A DNA stretch of 60,000 nt from Owenia fusiformis (Eukaryota > Annelida > Polychaeta > Sabellida > Oweniidae), in contig CAIIXF020000002.1 in NCBI GenBank assembly GCA_903813345.2, positions 14,220,150-14,280,149 on the forward strand, in the 5' to 3' direction. This document shows positions 11,594-22,714 of this stretch, piece by piece; the stretch's first letter is position 1, and the number at the start of each line of letters is the position of its first letter. The notes under the pieces were generated by a model. That model worked only from the letters and a program-made list of their open reading frames with translations, ran no database searches and was not told where the DNA came from. Both the position numbers and the translations under genes were made by a program.

Positions 11594-13490
11594 GGGTGTC
11601 TACAAAACTAAGACCTAAGACCTACAAAACTAAGACCCCCACGTAATAAAACTAAGACCCTGTCATAAAACTAAGACCCCCCACGTAATAAAACTAAGAC
11701 CCTGTTATAAAACTAAGACCCCCACGTAATAAAACTAAGACCCCCACGTAATAAAACTAAGACCCTGTTATAAAACTAAGATCCCCCCACGATAAAAACT
11801 AAGACCCTGTTATAAAACTAAGACCCCCCACGTTATAAAACTAAGACCCTCTTATAAAAATAAGACCCCCCCCACGTTATAAAACTAAGACCCTGTTATA
11901 AAACTAAGACCCCCCACGTAATAAAACTAAGACCCTGTTATAAAACTAAGACCGCCCACGTAATAAAACAAAAACCCTGTTATAAAACTAAGACCCCCCA
12001 CGTAATAAAACTAAGACCCTGTTATAAAACTAAGACCCCCCACGTTATAAAACTAAGACCCTGTTATAAAGCTAAGACCTCCCACGTAATAAAACTAAGA
12101 CCCTGTTACAAAACTAAGACCCCCCCACGTTATAAAACTAAGACCCTGTTATAAAACTAAGACCCCCTACGTAATAAAACTAAGACCCTGTTATAAAACT
12201 AAGACCCCCCACGTAATAAAACTAAGACCCCCCACGTTATAAAACTAAGACCCCCCACGTTATAAAACTAAGACCCCCCACGTTATAAAACTAAGACCCT
12301 ATTATAAAACTAAGACCCCCCATGTAATAAAACGAAGACCCTGTTATAAAACTAAGACCCCCTACGTAATAAAACTAAGACCCTGTTATAAAACTAAGAC
12401 CCCCCACGTAATAAAACTAAGACCCCCACGTAATAAAACTAAGACCCTGTTATAAAACTAAGATCCCCCCCACGATAAAAACTAAGACCCTGTTATAAAA
12501 CTAAGACCCCCCACGTTATAAAACTAAGACCCCCCACGTAATAAAACTAAGACCCTGTTATAAAACTAAGACCCCCCACGTAATAAAACTAAGACCCTGT
12601 TATAAAACTAAGACCCCCCACGTTATAAAACTAAGACCCTGTTATAAAACTAAGACCTCCCACGTAATAAAACTAAGACCCTGTTATAAAACTAAGACCC
12701 CCTACGTAATAAAACTAAGACCCTATTATAAAACTAAGACCCCCCCACGTTATAAAACTAAGACCCTGTTATAAAACTAAGACCCCCTACGTAATAAAAC
12801 TAAGACCCTGTTATAAAACTAAGACCCCCCACGTAATAAAACTAAGACCCCCCACGTTATAAAACTAAGACCCCCCACGTTATAAAACTAAGACCCTGTT
12901 ATAAAACTAAGATCCCCCCCACGATAAAAACTAAGACCCTGTTATAAAACTAAGACCCCCCACGTTATAAAACTAAGACCCCCCACGTAATAAAACTAAG
13001 ACCCTGTTATAAAACTAAGACCCCCCACGTAATAAAACTAAGACCCTGTTATAAAACTAAGACCCCCCACGTTATAAAACTAAGACCCTGTTATAAAACT
13101 AAGACCTCCCACGTAATAAAACTAAGACCCTGTTATAAAACTAAGACCCCCTACGTAATAAAACTAAGACCCTATTATAAAACTAAGACCCTGTTATAAA
13201 ACTAAGACCCCCCCCCACGTAATAAAACTAAGTCCCTGTTATAAAACTAAGACCCCCCACGTAATACAACTAAGACCCTGTTATAAAACTAAGACCCCCC
13301 CCCACGTAATAAAACTAAGACCCTGTTATAAAACTAAGACCCCCCACGTTATAAAACTAAGACCCTGTCATAAAACTAAGACCTCCCACGTAATAAAACT
13401 AAGACCCTGTTATAAAACTAAGACCCCCTACGTAATAAAACTAAGACCCTGTTATAAAACTAAGACCCCCTACATAATAAAACTGTATAA
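11594..13490. repeat. ~42 bp satellite (ATAAAACTAAGACCC family) with higher-order repeats
   Basis: About 45 repeats of a dimeric unit. One half reads ATAAAACTAAGACCCTGTT and the other ATAAAACTAAGACC followed by a C tract and ACGTA or ACGTT. Variant monomers recur at a fixed offset: GATCCCCCC at 12,462 and 12,911, and GACCTCC at 12,654 and 13,103, are both 449 bp apart, showing a ~449 bp higher-order unit. Stop codons (TAA) occur in every unit and frame use is absent, so it is non-coding. It abuts the outer repeats of the giant palindrome. Confidence 0.95.
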
Positions 13491-13494
13491 AGTA

Positions 13495-13800
13495 ATCATA
13501 AACTCATATTAAACAATCACTATAACACTAGATATCTCTGTGTATGTCTTCTTCAGCAGTTGTGGGGTGCTGCCCTTTGTATTCTGTTGTCTGTCCTGAA
13601 ATAAAATGGCGCTCCTGGCCACGGGACCCAACTATCTACTAATCAAGTTTATTAATGTGCCACCGGTTGCATCCTTAATTCTCCAAACGTCCTATATGGG
13701 TGCAGCCTGATGCAAGTATCCTTAAATTCCCTGATCCAAGTTGCAATCGGGTGCAACGGTCCTACTCAATGGTTGCAAAAGCCCTTATATTCCTTGATCA
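13495..13800. other. Unassigned sequence between satellite and minisatellite
   Basis: It contains a GC-richer segment with repeated GGTTGCA/GGTGCA words that grades into the minisatellite that follows. No splice sites or convincing frame were seen. Confidence 0.4.
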
Positions 13801-14285
13801 TAGATGCAATGTCTCTGTGTGCCCCTGTTCCTAACCAGGGTGCAACTCCTCTATATGCCCTTGTTCCTTAACCAAGGTGCAACTCCTTATATGCCCTTGT
13901 TCCTTAACCAAGGTGCATCTCGCCCCTGTTCCTTATCCAGGGTGCAAGTCCTTTATGTGCCCCTTTTCTCCTTTGCACCTATGACCAGTTTGCAATTCCT
14001 TTATATGCCCTTGTTCCTAACCAAGATATCTTGCTATATGCTATGCTACATGTTATGCTACTATGCTTCATACTATGGTACCATGCTACATGTCATGCTA
14101 CTATGCTACATGCTATGCTACAGGTTATAATGCTACTATGCTACATGCTATGGTATATGTTATGCTACCATGCTACATGTTATGCTACATAATATGCTAC
14201 TATGCAACATGATATGCCGCATGCTATGCTACATGCTATGCTAAATGTTTTGCTATAATTCTACACGCTATGCTACATGGCCCAT
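13801..14285 (+). repeat. Two adjacent minisatellites upstream of the Polinton-like genes
   Basis: From 13,801 to ~14,030 a ~34 bp unit repeats (CCTTGTTCCTTAACCAAGG plus TGCAACTCC, TATATG). From ~14,030 to 14,285 a degenerate TGCTACATGCTATGC repeat follows. The 108-codon frame at 13,804-14,130 is simply the translation of these repeats and is not called a gene. Confidence 0.85.
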
Positions 14286-14377
14286 GTTAATTATCATAAA
14301 TAGTAAACATCAGATAGTATTTATTACATATCCTGCATCAGAAACAACAGTGAACCAAATGCGACCGACGAAACAAC

Positions 14378-15216
14378 ATGCCTAAAAGTGCCATATGCTC
14401 CTGCGAATGTGGACGATCATTTAATCATACGAGTAGTCTTTATCGTCACAAAAGAATAGAACATGCTACGCATAAACAAATATTTGTGCCCCCTGAAGAA
14501 CACTATGACGCTGGACATTATTCTTCAGGAAACTTGGCAGATCATACTTACATGAGTGATAGGACAAAGATGCTTCACCATCCCTTCACGATGATGGTGG
14601 TAGGTCCAACAGGTTCGGGCAAGTCCACGAATGTCAAAAATATTATAGAACGTGTCAATGAAGGGATAACCCCTCCACCGCAACGTATAATCTGGTGCTT
14701 TGTGGTCAATGGCAGCCAATGGATATCGAGATAAAGACACGCTTTCCAAATATAGAATTCATGATGGGAATTCCAGAGTTATGCAGTGACAAAAGATTTC
14801 TAGATGTCAATGTAAGAAATCTACTCATTTTCGACGATCTGATGGCTGATATGACCAAAGATAAGAGGATTTCTGAGCTGTACACTAAGGGGTCCCACCA
14901 CAGGAATTTGAGTGACATCTGTCTCATGCAGAATCTATTTCATCATGGTCGTGAAAGCAGAACTATGAGTCTAAACTGTCACTATATAGTGTTGTATAAA
15001 AATCCTAGGGATCGCCAACAGGTGGCTGTATTAGCCAATCAGATGTATCCTGGATAATCAAAGAAATTATTGGACGCTTATGAAAAGGCTACCCAGCAGC
15101 CCTACGGGCATCTACTGGTTGATTTGAAGCAAGAAACTCCCGAACATTTGAGATTATACGATGTTGCAGCAGCTGATAAGGAGCGACCCATAAGCATGTC
15201 TTCGGTATTTTATTAA
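14378..15216 (+). pseudogene. Polinton-like A32-type packaging ATPase with N-terminal zinc finger, frameshifted
   Basis: The first frame (14,378-14,734) starts with a C2H2-like finger (Cys7 or 9, Cys11, His24, His29) and continues to a Walker A P-loop GPTGSGKST at residues 76-84. The reading then moves to another frame (open 14,695-15,057) that holds a Walker B, LLIFDD, and downstream conserved blocks (SHHRNLSDICLMQNLFHHG and YKNPRDRQQ). An in-frame TAA at 15,055 interrupts it. The same frame stays open and protein-like to TAA at 15,214. Known ATPases of this family (FtsK/HerA-like, in Polintons and adintovirus-like elements) pump DNA into capsids. Total length fits the family plus a zinc-finger extension, which is unusual. 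The two lesions make it a pseudogene here unless they are assembly errors. The overlap at 14,695-14,734 has no canonical slippery heptamer, so programmed frameshifting is unlikely. Confidence 0.85.
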
Positions 15217-15252
15217 CATGGAAAAGAGGACCGATCACAAGTCAGTAACCAA

Positions 15253-16070
15253 ATGCCAATCCCCTGCAGCAGTATGGATATAAGTAGAGTCGTGAAGCCT
15301 AATCAAGAACCATATGATGATATCAACCAGGCAAACTACAGAACTACACCCATCGATGCAAAATTAAACATGGATTCGAGTATGCAATGCCATGTGAATC
15401 CATGTATCAACCAATGAATCCAGGTATGAGCTACACGTTGAACAACCAACCCAGCAAACCTGTGACAAATTCTATTCCTCATTGTACTGATTGCGGTGTA
15501 GTGATGCTGTCGCCAATCGACGTAAGGGAGCACAGGAGACATTGCCCCGAATTGAGGGAAACTGATGAAAACGATGGTACAAGCGGGGATTTCCATACTG
15601 AAGATCTGAGAGAGAATGCAACTTTGAATCGTATTAAAGATAAGGTCATTGATGAGATACAGGATGATTTGGATGTTCTGATGGAGAAGTATAGAGAAAG
15701 AGGAATGTCAAACAAAACAGCTATAGAGAAAGCTAGACAGAAATCTGATTTTGGTGCCAGACAGCGATTCTTGAAAAACTATGGAGAACTTCTGACAAAT
15801 ATACTGGGATTCCGCCACATTGAAGTTCATCGTGATATCATGGAGGAAGTAGAGGCACTATTGGCGAAAGGTATGACTCAATCCAGAGCAGTCAAGAAAA
15901 CACTTAACAAATATTCATATTTGGCTGGAGAATTATTCACGGATGATGCATCTACGAGTGAAGAATCAAGTGATGAACAACAATCGGATGATGGTACAAA
16001 CACTACTAGTGAAGATGAATCAGGATGCGGACAATGTATAGCATTAATATTTAATAAATCAAATAATTGA
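15253..16070 (+). pseudogene. Zinc-finger protein with internal repeat and acidic tail, Polinton-like neighbour
   Basis: The main frame is 15,387-16,070 (227 codons). It has a C2H2/C2HC-type finger (Cys33, Cys36, His49, Cys53; text CTDCG...EHRRHC), a charged helical middle with two similar blocks (ERGMSNKTAIEKARQK and AKGMTQSRAVKKTLNK), and a Ser/Asp/Glu-rich tail. An overlapping frame from ATG 15,253 to TGA 15,415 is also protein-like and may be the true N-terminus shifted by an indel; a third ATG at 15,219 is possible. The gene starts ~36 bp after the ATPase end and in the same direction, so both probably come from one element. I recognise no family beyond the finger. A DNA-binding or virion-accessory role is only inference. 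Confidence 0.6.
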
Positions 16071-16130
16071 AAAGAAATATGATGTACGTGAACTAGTTAA
16101 CAAAATAAATAAATCTGTTATACAGGGTGG

Positions 16131-16275
16131 TCCAAAAAGTGAACCCCTGCAACTGGCCATATTTCCCTTATTACTTGCAGGAATTCTTTTTTATTTTCAC
16201 ATGTTGTAGAGGAAGGTCTAAAATTTATGATGGTGCCATACATTTTTCTTAGTCTTGAAATTTGCAGAAATTTTA
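16131..16275 (+). repeat. Dispersed repeat fragment beginning TACAGGGTGGTCC
   Basis: This stretch, which begins TACAGGGTGGTCCAAAAAG and contains CTTGTAGAG-like and CATTTTTCTTAGTCTTGAAA words, is matched at 34,551-34,690. The terminus resembles the TACAGGGTGTCC ends found elsewhere in the window. No partner end was found, so it is a fragment. Confidence 0.6.
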
Positions 16276-16944
16276 AGCCCTAACCAAACATTACTGAAAA
16301 TGGACAAGTTGTGATTTTCAATATCCGCGATTCTTCAACCCTTTAATACCTTTCCCCTGAGAATTTTTTAAGCTGCAGTCTTAAAGAACTAATATTTTCT
16401 GAATTTGTTCAATTTGTTCAATCCTGCACATTATGGCTTAAAACAAGCACCGTACATTTGTTAGTTGCAAAGTTATTGTGATCCAAAGAGATGTGCTAAG
16501 CTTCCACAGACGAAAACATTTTCCAGTGAAATCATGAACAATGAACATACCCCTATATGATCTTGAAATGTCAATATCTTCATAAATCATGGACCAATTC
16601 TAATGATATATGGCTCAAAACATTGAATATTGGATTTTATTCCATAATAACATGTTTTCCCTGGGAAAATAACAGGGAATAAAAGTGTTATTTGAAAAAT
16701 CCCGTATCAGATCCCGTATCAGCCAAAATCCCGTATCAGATCCCGTATTGGATCCCGTATCAGCAAAAATCCCGTATCAGATCCCGTATCAGAAATATTC
16801 CCGGTAATTTCTCTTGAGTTTTACGCTTTTCGTCTAGCACATCTCTACAGGAAGTAAAAAAATCGTTTGGAAAATTGAAATTATTGAAATTATTATCATG
16901 ATTATATCATATTATATCCTCATTATTATCATAATCATTATTAT
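16276..16944. other. AT-rich stretch without a gene; TCCCGTATCAG tandem words
   Basis: The only structure seen is a short degenerate tandem repeat of ATCCCGTATCAG between ~16,695 and 16,795. No coding evidence. Confidence 0.5.
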
Positions 16945-17141
16945 GAAATAAATAGGTTATTGATGGTCGTGATGGAATATGGATTTATTCCTTGAGAAAA
17001 TATGATATTGGCCTCAGAAAATATCATATTGACACTCGGGCTATCGCCCTCGGTCAATATGATATTTTCCTTGGCCAATATCATATTTTCCCTCGGAATA
17101 AAATCCATATTCCATCCCTCCCATTAAATAACCTCTATTTC
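16945..17141. mobile_element. ~195 bp hairpin element centred on CTCGGGCTATCGCCCTCG
   Basis: The segment folds on itself almost completely. GATGGAATATGG, AAAATATGATATTGGCC and GAAAATATCATATTGAC on the left are matched in inverse order on the right, around a CTCGGG-CCCTCG tip near 17,040. A right-half copy lies at 19,978-20,065 and a diverged relative at 940-1,080. No coding capacity. It looks like a MITE-type hairpin. Confidence 0.75.
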
Positions 17142-17796
17142 TTTTGATTTTTAAAGATATTTGATGAAGGGGTTATCAGATTCCTGGTCACAGGGGGCAA
17201 CTTCCTTCCATATAAGAGGCCCCCTCTAACTGTTGGTGTAGGTAACATACCCCTGAACTGTTGAACAGTTAAAAATGCTTCAAAATGATCAATGAAAGTG
17301 TGAAATGTGTTTTCTGCTTGAATAGTGTCCTTTGTCATATGGTAGGGTTTTAAACTTGTATCTCTAACTGAAAGCTGTTTAAGATCATCCGAGTGTTTCA
17401 ACAATTTAAATAACAAAATCAGATAAATATGTGTCTGTCAGTGCTTTATTTCCATGTTAAAAGTTGATAGACAATTCAAATTATCAGTCCATATTAATTT
17501 TCCTTCCTTTTGCTGGGATACCAGGTGGTCTGTACTGGTCCAATCTGGATTTCTAAATGTTTTTCTTCTTGAACACAGCTTTTGGACCAGCATCTTTACT
17601 GGGTTGCCTGAGCTTGAACACTCTTTTAGTTCGTTAGGGATATTTTTCTTCAGCCTCTCTTTTTGATGCTTCATTTGGGATTTAGCTCTAAACACCTTTA
17701 GGGTATTAAACGAAACTGGGCTAATGAGTTTACCTAAAACGATAAGCCGATCCCATGACGTCAGCCTTCGTTCCTTTTTGAAAACGTACTACAGCT
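17135..17796 (-). CDS. Hypothetical reading frame with one internal stop, possible exon or gene remnant
   Basis: On the minus strand a frame is open from about 17,796 to a TGA at 17,438, with no ATG near its 5' end. After that TGA the same frame continues open to 17,135. The translation is lysine-rich and protein-like (for example SWDRLIVLGKLISP and ERLKKNIPNELKECSSSG). A possible acceptor, CCTAAAG, precedes codon GTG at 17,695. I recognise no domain. It may be a 3' exon of a host gene ending at 17,438, or transposon debris. It overlaps the hairpin at its 3' end. Confidence 0.25.
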
Positions 17797-18656
17797 AAAC
17801 TCCTAGATGCACCCTTTTCACGTGACATGGGAGGGGGGCACTGCAGATTCCATAGATAGCGCACTCTCAGTCATCTCGTAACGGGAGTACCTACCAGCCT
17901 GTACCTTCGGTACAGTCAAACCGTACATTTAGGCACTGGTTACTGCTCGGTATTTTCCGTAATTCTACGAGAAAAGCCGAAAATTCTCCACAATTGTGGA
18001 TGAGCGGTTTTCTTTTACCCATCATATACTACTGCTATACTTTTTTAAATTTTGTTCGATGCAAAATTCCATAAATATTGGACAATGGTTTGATAGAATC
18101 AGATCATGATTATCTGTGGATAAGTCACAAGATTTTGTGTATTTCCTGACTAAAGTGACAAGTCAAAGAAAACTTCGCATTTAAACGCATTTTTTATAAC
18201 TGTGAATCGGAGGTGCATGGGTCCCTAAAGCTAGCATGGAGACAGTGAAGTGCTTTTGTATATTTCAGATAGTAATGTATAATGTGCAGCAAAGCTGTAG
18301 CCTTTTGTAATTTAGGGAGTTTCAGCCATGTTAATTTTTCCAAAAATAACATGGCAGAGAAGTATCAAAATATAAGAGGACACAGATATGATAGCTAAAC
18401 TACAAAACAAACTAAAATAAACAAAAGTTAGAATAAATATAAATGTTTCTATTTTTACATAAACTGTTTCAATATGATCATTTGATTGCTTAGTCACAAA
18501 CATTTCTGTTTTGACTATAAATGCATTCACGTATAAGGAAAACAGATACACAAAATCTTGTGACTTTATCAAAAAATATGGCTCTCACTTTTTGTACTTT
18601 TGATTAACTTTAGCACTACCTTAATGAGTTTCTGATAATCATGCTAGAAATTCTAG
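17797..18656. other. Unassigned sequence
   Basis: GC-richer near 17,800-18,000 with a CACGTG word (17,819) and short palindromes (TGTACCTTCGGTACA). The remainder is AT-rich. The minus frame at 18,312-18,572 is hydrophobic and AT-biased, and I do not support it as a gene. Confidence 0.35.
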
Positions 18657-18805
18657 TAATGCCTTGGTCACATATGCCCCGATCCATCGGCCGGCGCCCG
18701 GCCGATTGAGTGTTCTCTTCAATATTGTATTCAATTTTGAACAAAATACTCAATCGGTCGGGCGCCGTAGTAAAAATCGGAGCAAATGTGATCAAGGCAT
18801 TAGTA
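18657..18805. mobile_element. ~145 bp MITE with TIR AATGCCTTGGTCACA
   Basis: AATGCCTTGGTCACA at the left mirrors TGTGATCAAGGCATT at the right, and the arms continue through CCCGAT, GGCGCCCG and CGATTGAGTGTT / AATACTCAATCGG. The central loop is ~35 bp of AT-rich sequence. TA flanks both ends. Non-coding. Confidence 0.75.
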
Positions 18806-18865
18806 GGACTTGTTTTTGAATACTATGTTGGTCCGCTATAAGTAATGAACCGAGAAAAGGGAACT

Positions 18866-19545
18866 TCATTTTAATAATATAATTTTCAATATAGAGAGTA
18901 GACCTAGTGTACTAACAGCAATAGAACTTGGGGTCCCACTGTCAATTCCCTGTATTATTTTGGCAACGATGCCGTTGTACCGTACCGTTGTATTACGGTA
19001 CATACTAATAAAACAAAGGGAATTGAATATGCGTTTTGATTTTTGACAAGTGTCGGTTGTTGCTGTTTTAGAACTAAAATGTGTTTTAGTATCTTTAAGA
19101 TTACCAACATAAGTTTGCTGGGACCTAGTCGGTAGGGGTTCATCTCCAAGATAGCAACGAAATGTGGCGATTGACACCTTAGACATTCGTTTGTCAAAAC
19201 CCAGGGTTGAACTCTTACATTTGTCAATGGGATGACCAGCATGGTACACTAGGCGCCAACGACATCTATTCTTATAAATAATGTCAAGTTGTTTTTGCAA
19301 ATCGTTTGGAGTTGATGCTATGACTATAGTATCATCAGCGACGAGTATACAACAAGTAACAAGTAATTCCTGAATAAGTTCATCAATGTAGATCATGAAC
19401 CAGAGTGAGGAACATTTTTTTTGCCCACAGTTCTGTAATAGTTATTTCGCGTGAGTAAAAATCATCATATAAGATTCTGGCTTTCGTGTTAGTATACGAT
19501 TGCACAATCAATCTGAATTCAAATTCGCAATTGTTTAGATTTTTA
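18866..19545 (-). pseudogene. LINE reverse transcriptase fragment
   Basis: From about 19,545 on the minus strand the text QSYTNTKARILYDDFY is followed, after a frame change near 19,430, by YIDELIQEL, then VADDTIVIASTPNDLQKQL (the catalytic YADD-like box with the first residue changed) and a CRWR...KCKSSTLGF block. These are consecutive RT palm motifs. The frame ends at 18,866. N-terminal and endonuclease parts are missing and the DD box is altered, so it is non-functional. Confidence 0.75.
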
Positions 19546-20150
19546 AAAGATAACCGTTGTTTTCACCGTTGTTGCCACTAAAGACAAAGGGGGCGCAGCT
19601 ATCGCGATGGTTGTTACAAATATTGTTATTGTTGTTGGTATCCTTTATGGTGCTTTTATGTCACCTAATAGTCTCTCTGTGCTGGTTTATCACTAGGTTG
19701 CTGTCACGGGTTGCTGTATATCTCTTTGTGCTGTATATTGGATTGTGTTTATTATAGTACTTTAAAATTATTCTTTGTACAGTTTGTACATATTGTTATA
19801 TTGTCCAAGTTATTGTGGATTGGGTTTGGTGGTTGGTGCTTGGCAGTTGGTGGTCACTGGGTGGCATTCCACGATCAGCGTATGAAAACCTGAATGAATT
19901 GTCCAAGTAATATTTGTCCCTATGTATCAATTTATAATGTTTGAACCAAATCCGTCCACTGGTGTTTGGGTTGTTCTATCGCCCTCGGTCAATAGAATAA
20001 TTTCCTTGGCCGATATCATATTTTTTCTCGGAATAAAATTCATGTTCTATCCCTCCCATTACATCCAGTGCGTTAAAAACCTGTTTTAGGTAATATTGCC
20101 AAACTTTGGTTTATTAACCAGTTTTAATATTCTATCGAGGATGCTACATC
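19546..20150. other. Mixed repeats, no gene
   Basis: Contains the half copy of the 17.0 kb hairpin element (19,978-20,065). The open frames at 19,557-19,893 are hydrophobic low-complexity translations of GTT/TGT-rich DNA and are not supported. Confidence 0.5.
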
Positions 20151-20349
20151 TACAGGGTGTATATATATTCCCCCCTTGATTTCAAGAGTATAGACGTCTG
20201 TGCATAAACGTGCACAACATTGAGCTAGTCATCTGAAAGTTTTTAGGTGCTAAAGAACAATTCAGACATCATACAGACAAAAAAGTTATGCAACATTTTG
20301 TCCGTTGTTTAGGTTGAGGGGGAAGTACATATTTATTGGACACTCTGTA
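20151..20349. mobile_element. ~200 bp TIR element ending TACAGGGTGT
   Basis: TACAGGGTGTATATATATT followed by a C tract at the left end mirrors the right end, where a G tract leads to TACATATTTATTGGACACTCTGTA ending at 20,349 (read inverted). The TA flanks would fit a Tc1/mariner-type target. Non-coding. Confidence 0.6.
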
Positions 20350-21056
20350 CATTTTACAACCTTGGTTCTTGTTGGTATAGGCCAGTGTCCATAATTGATA
20401 CAAATTGATAACGGAATGGATTTTAAGCATTTTAAAGTTTTAAAGCTGCTGGTGTTTTGTTGCAGAACATATTTTAAAAAATTACTCATTTCGTTTAAAC
20501 ATCGGTTCAGTTTTGCATATTTTTTGAAGAAAATATAACAAATATATAATAAACAATAATATAATCTTAAGTGAAATTCATCATTCATACCATTTTCAAA
20601 TACTATCGGATTGTGGGTTTGGCATGTGATTTATTACTCATTTAATTGATTTTAAATAAACGCGCTAGATTTAGAATTACTCATTTTATTCATCTATGAT
20701 TTAAGGAATACATCTATTTAGTGTCCATTTTGATTCAATAATCAATATAGGTTTTGCACATATTCATCAATTGTTGCATTTGTACACTCACATCGAAACA
20801 TTTAGGAAGGAGAGCACACAAGAAGGCTATAGCATTAAATAAAATTTATGAACACAGTAATACACATATAGTCATACATTTTAATTCCAAAACAAGCATG
20901 AATATGATGTAACAAGTCCTATGTATCAAGTCCTATATCAATCACGTGGATGATTTATGCCGTCTGCTACAGAGGTCAATGTGTAAGATATATTGGCCGG
21001 ATACATTGATTGGATTTAGCATGTCGAATATTGATACACGAATTAAATTCTATAGA

Positions 21057-21187
21057 CTAGATAGTCTGCATGCACACGATCATCTTTTTGTCAATTGAAG
21101 CAGTGCATGGCAAGATAGTATATGAATGTAGATGCTGCAGACATGTAGCACAAATGTTCTTAAGTCCAAGGTAAGAGGGGTGAGCCT
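21057..21187 (-). CDS. Putative terminal exon related to the exon in the 2.3 kb tandem array
   Basis: On the minus strand a polypyrimidine tract and CAG (acceptor at 21,188) precede an open stretch beginning AHPSYLGLKN and reading ICATCLQHLHSYT, with a stop at 21,057. The nucleotide sequence is homologous to the 95 bp exon-like repeats at 22.85-23.05 kb and in the other array copies (words TGTGCTAC, CTGCAGCAT, CTACAT), less ~40 bp. That independent copy in the same orientation suggests an old exon duplication. Function unknown. Confidence 0.3.
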
Positions 21188-21734
21188 GAAAATAAAAAGG
21201 AAAAACAATCATCAATGATTTAATTTTTGAATGCTCCATCTTTTATGAGTACTACAGTAGTACCTACAACTATTTTTCATCTAATGAGATATTTTCAATT
21301 CGTTCTTCAATATGTAATACTTTTGTATAAATGAACATGAAATGCCCCTTGGTGTTTTGGTATTGGATTGTGATGTTGGTTCTCGATTGAAGGGGAGGGA
21401 GAAGGGGATGTTAGACATTATTTCTTTTCACGATAGATCATGGTTTTGCGAATTATAACACGTATAGGCTTAATTTATCCTATAACACCAACACAACTAA
21501 AGAAGCTTGCCCAATGTCCTGTTTAAGAACCCCTCATTACTACTTGGCTCTACTGGAAATAGATTCTAGCATTTCTCTCCCACGTGAATCTACTTGTTTA
21601 GACTCGATCAACTGAAGTTCTTCTGGGAACATGAGAATTTCAGCTTGGGCACCATTGACTTTACATGGAGATGATCCATTTTCAATAATTATAAAAGGGG
21701 TCCTTAAACAGGATATTAAACCTTAAGTAAGACC

Positions 21735-22714
21735 TACAGGGTGTCCAAAAAGCAGGGCCGTAAGAAAATTGAATAATTCAGTCAATTTTGTATATTTAGC
21801 TTTGAAATTCTAAAATTATTTAGTTCATTTAATGTGAATTTTATTTTTGAACTGTCAATTGTGTCAAAAATTCAAACCTTACAAAACATGCTCAAAGTGG
21901 GCACTTCCCTTCTAATTCTCTATGCACAAATGACACAAAAGTTGTTCATGGCGCTGACCTATTCACATCAATGTGTATGGTAGAAATTGGGATAGTTGTT
22001 GCCCTCTTAAGATTGTTAGGGGCCTGTCAGTATACACATTGGCTTTGAGAAATCCCCAATTCGCATGTTCGAAGTTATCTTGTGCTAGAAGCAATTAAAA
22101 AAATTAAAAAGGTATCAAATTTCGGCTGGCTAGGATTATTTAACACAGTGGCGTGACCTTACATCACCTTTTAATTTTAATGCTGACAGCTTTATGTTCA
22201 ATTTGGTAGATGCGTTTAATATGGAAGCTATAGGATGCTTCGATCAACCACATAGCTTGACTTACCGAGATAAAAATCTGTAGGGTTTAGATCGGGCAAA
22301 TGAGCTCCTCATTTGTTATGCGTTCTGCATCTGATAAGTTGACCACAAAAGCATAACAATTTCAGCATATCATTTGCAGTGTTGGGGTGTTTTGACTTGT
22401 TGAAACCATTGCCAATCTCCTTAAATGTCATTTCTGGTGCTAAATGACCTCCCAAGACTTTAAATTTGAATTTATCAAAGTATCAATGCTTCCATGTTTG
22501 TTCATTGCCACACAGGCAGTGCATTGTTCAGAATGCAATGGATGCTATAACACTTCATCAAGAGGATGTAGGTACCATTAGCAGCTGTTTTTGGAATGAA
22601 CTTGCCAATTCAAAAGGAAATGTGTGTAGAACAACTTTGTTCACCGTATTCGGGATTGAATAGTGCATGGAGAGGAGAGGTGGGCATTTAGGGCATGTTT
22701 TGTAAGGGGCTGTA
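21735..22714 (-). mobile_element. Mariner-like DNA transposon relic with TACAGGGTGTCC end
   Basis: The left end is TACAGGGTGTCC (21,735) and the right end CTGTA (22,710-22,714). Inner inverted arms share CTTACAAAACATGC (near 21,878 and, inverted, 22,692). On the minus strand near 22,302-22,267 the frame reads HLPDLNPTDFYL, the catalytic-aspartate neighbourhood of mariner/IS630 transposases. The rest of the transposase is scrambled by stops and frameshifts. This is a dead copy. Confidence 0.65.

Noticed and set aside
11594-13490. CRISPR-like regular repeats
   Set aside because: The whole unit is repeated without unique spacers, and the context is animal DNA.
13804-14130. 108-codon frame upstream of the ATPase
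   Set aside because: It is composed entirely of minisatellite repeats.
14695-14734. Programmed -1 frameshift in the ATPase
   Set aside because: There is no canonical slippery heptamer in the overlap and a second lesion exists downstream; mutation is simpler.
19557-19893. Two hydrophobic plus-strand frames suggesting a small membrane protein
   Set aside because: They derive from GTT/TGT-rich sequence and lack splice or start context; they overlap each other in different frames.
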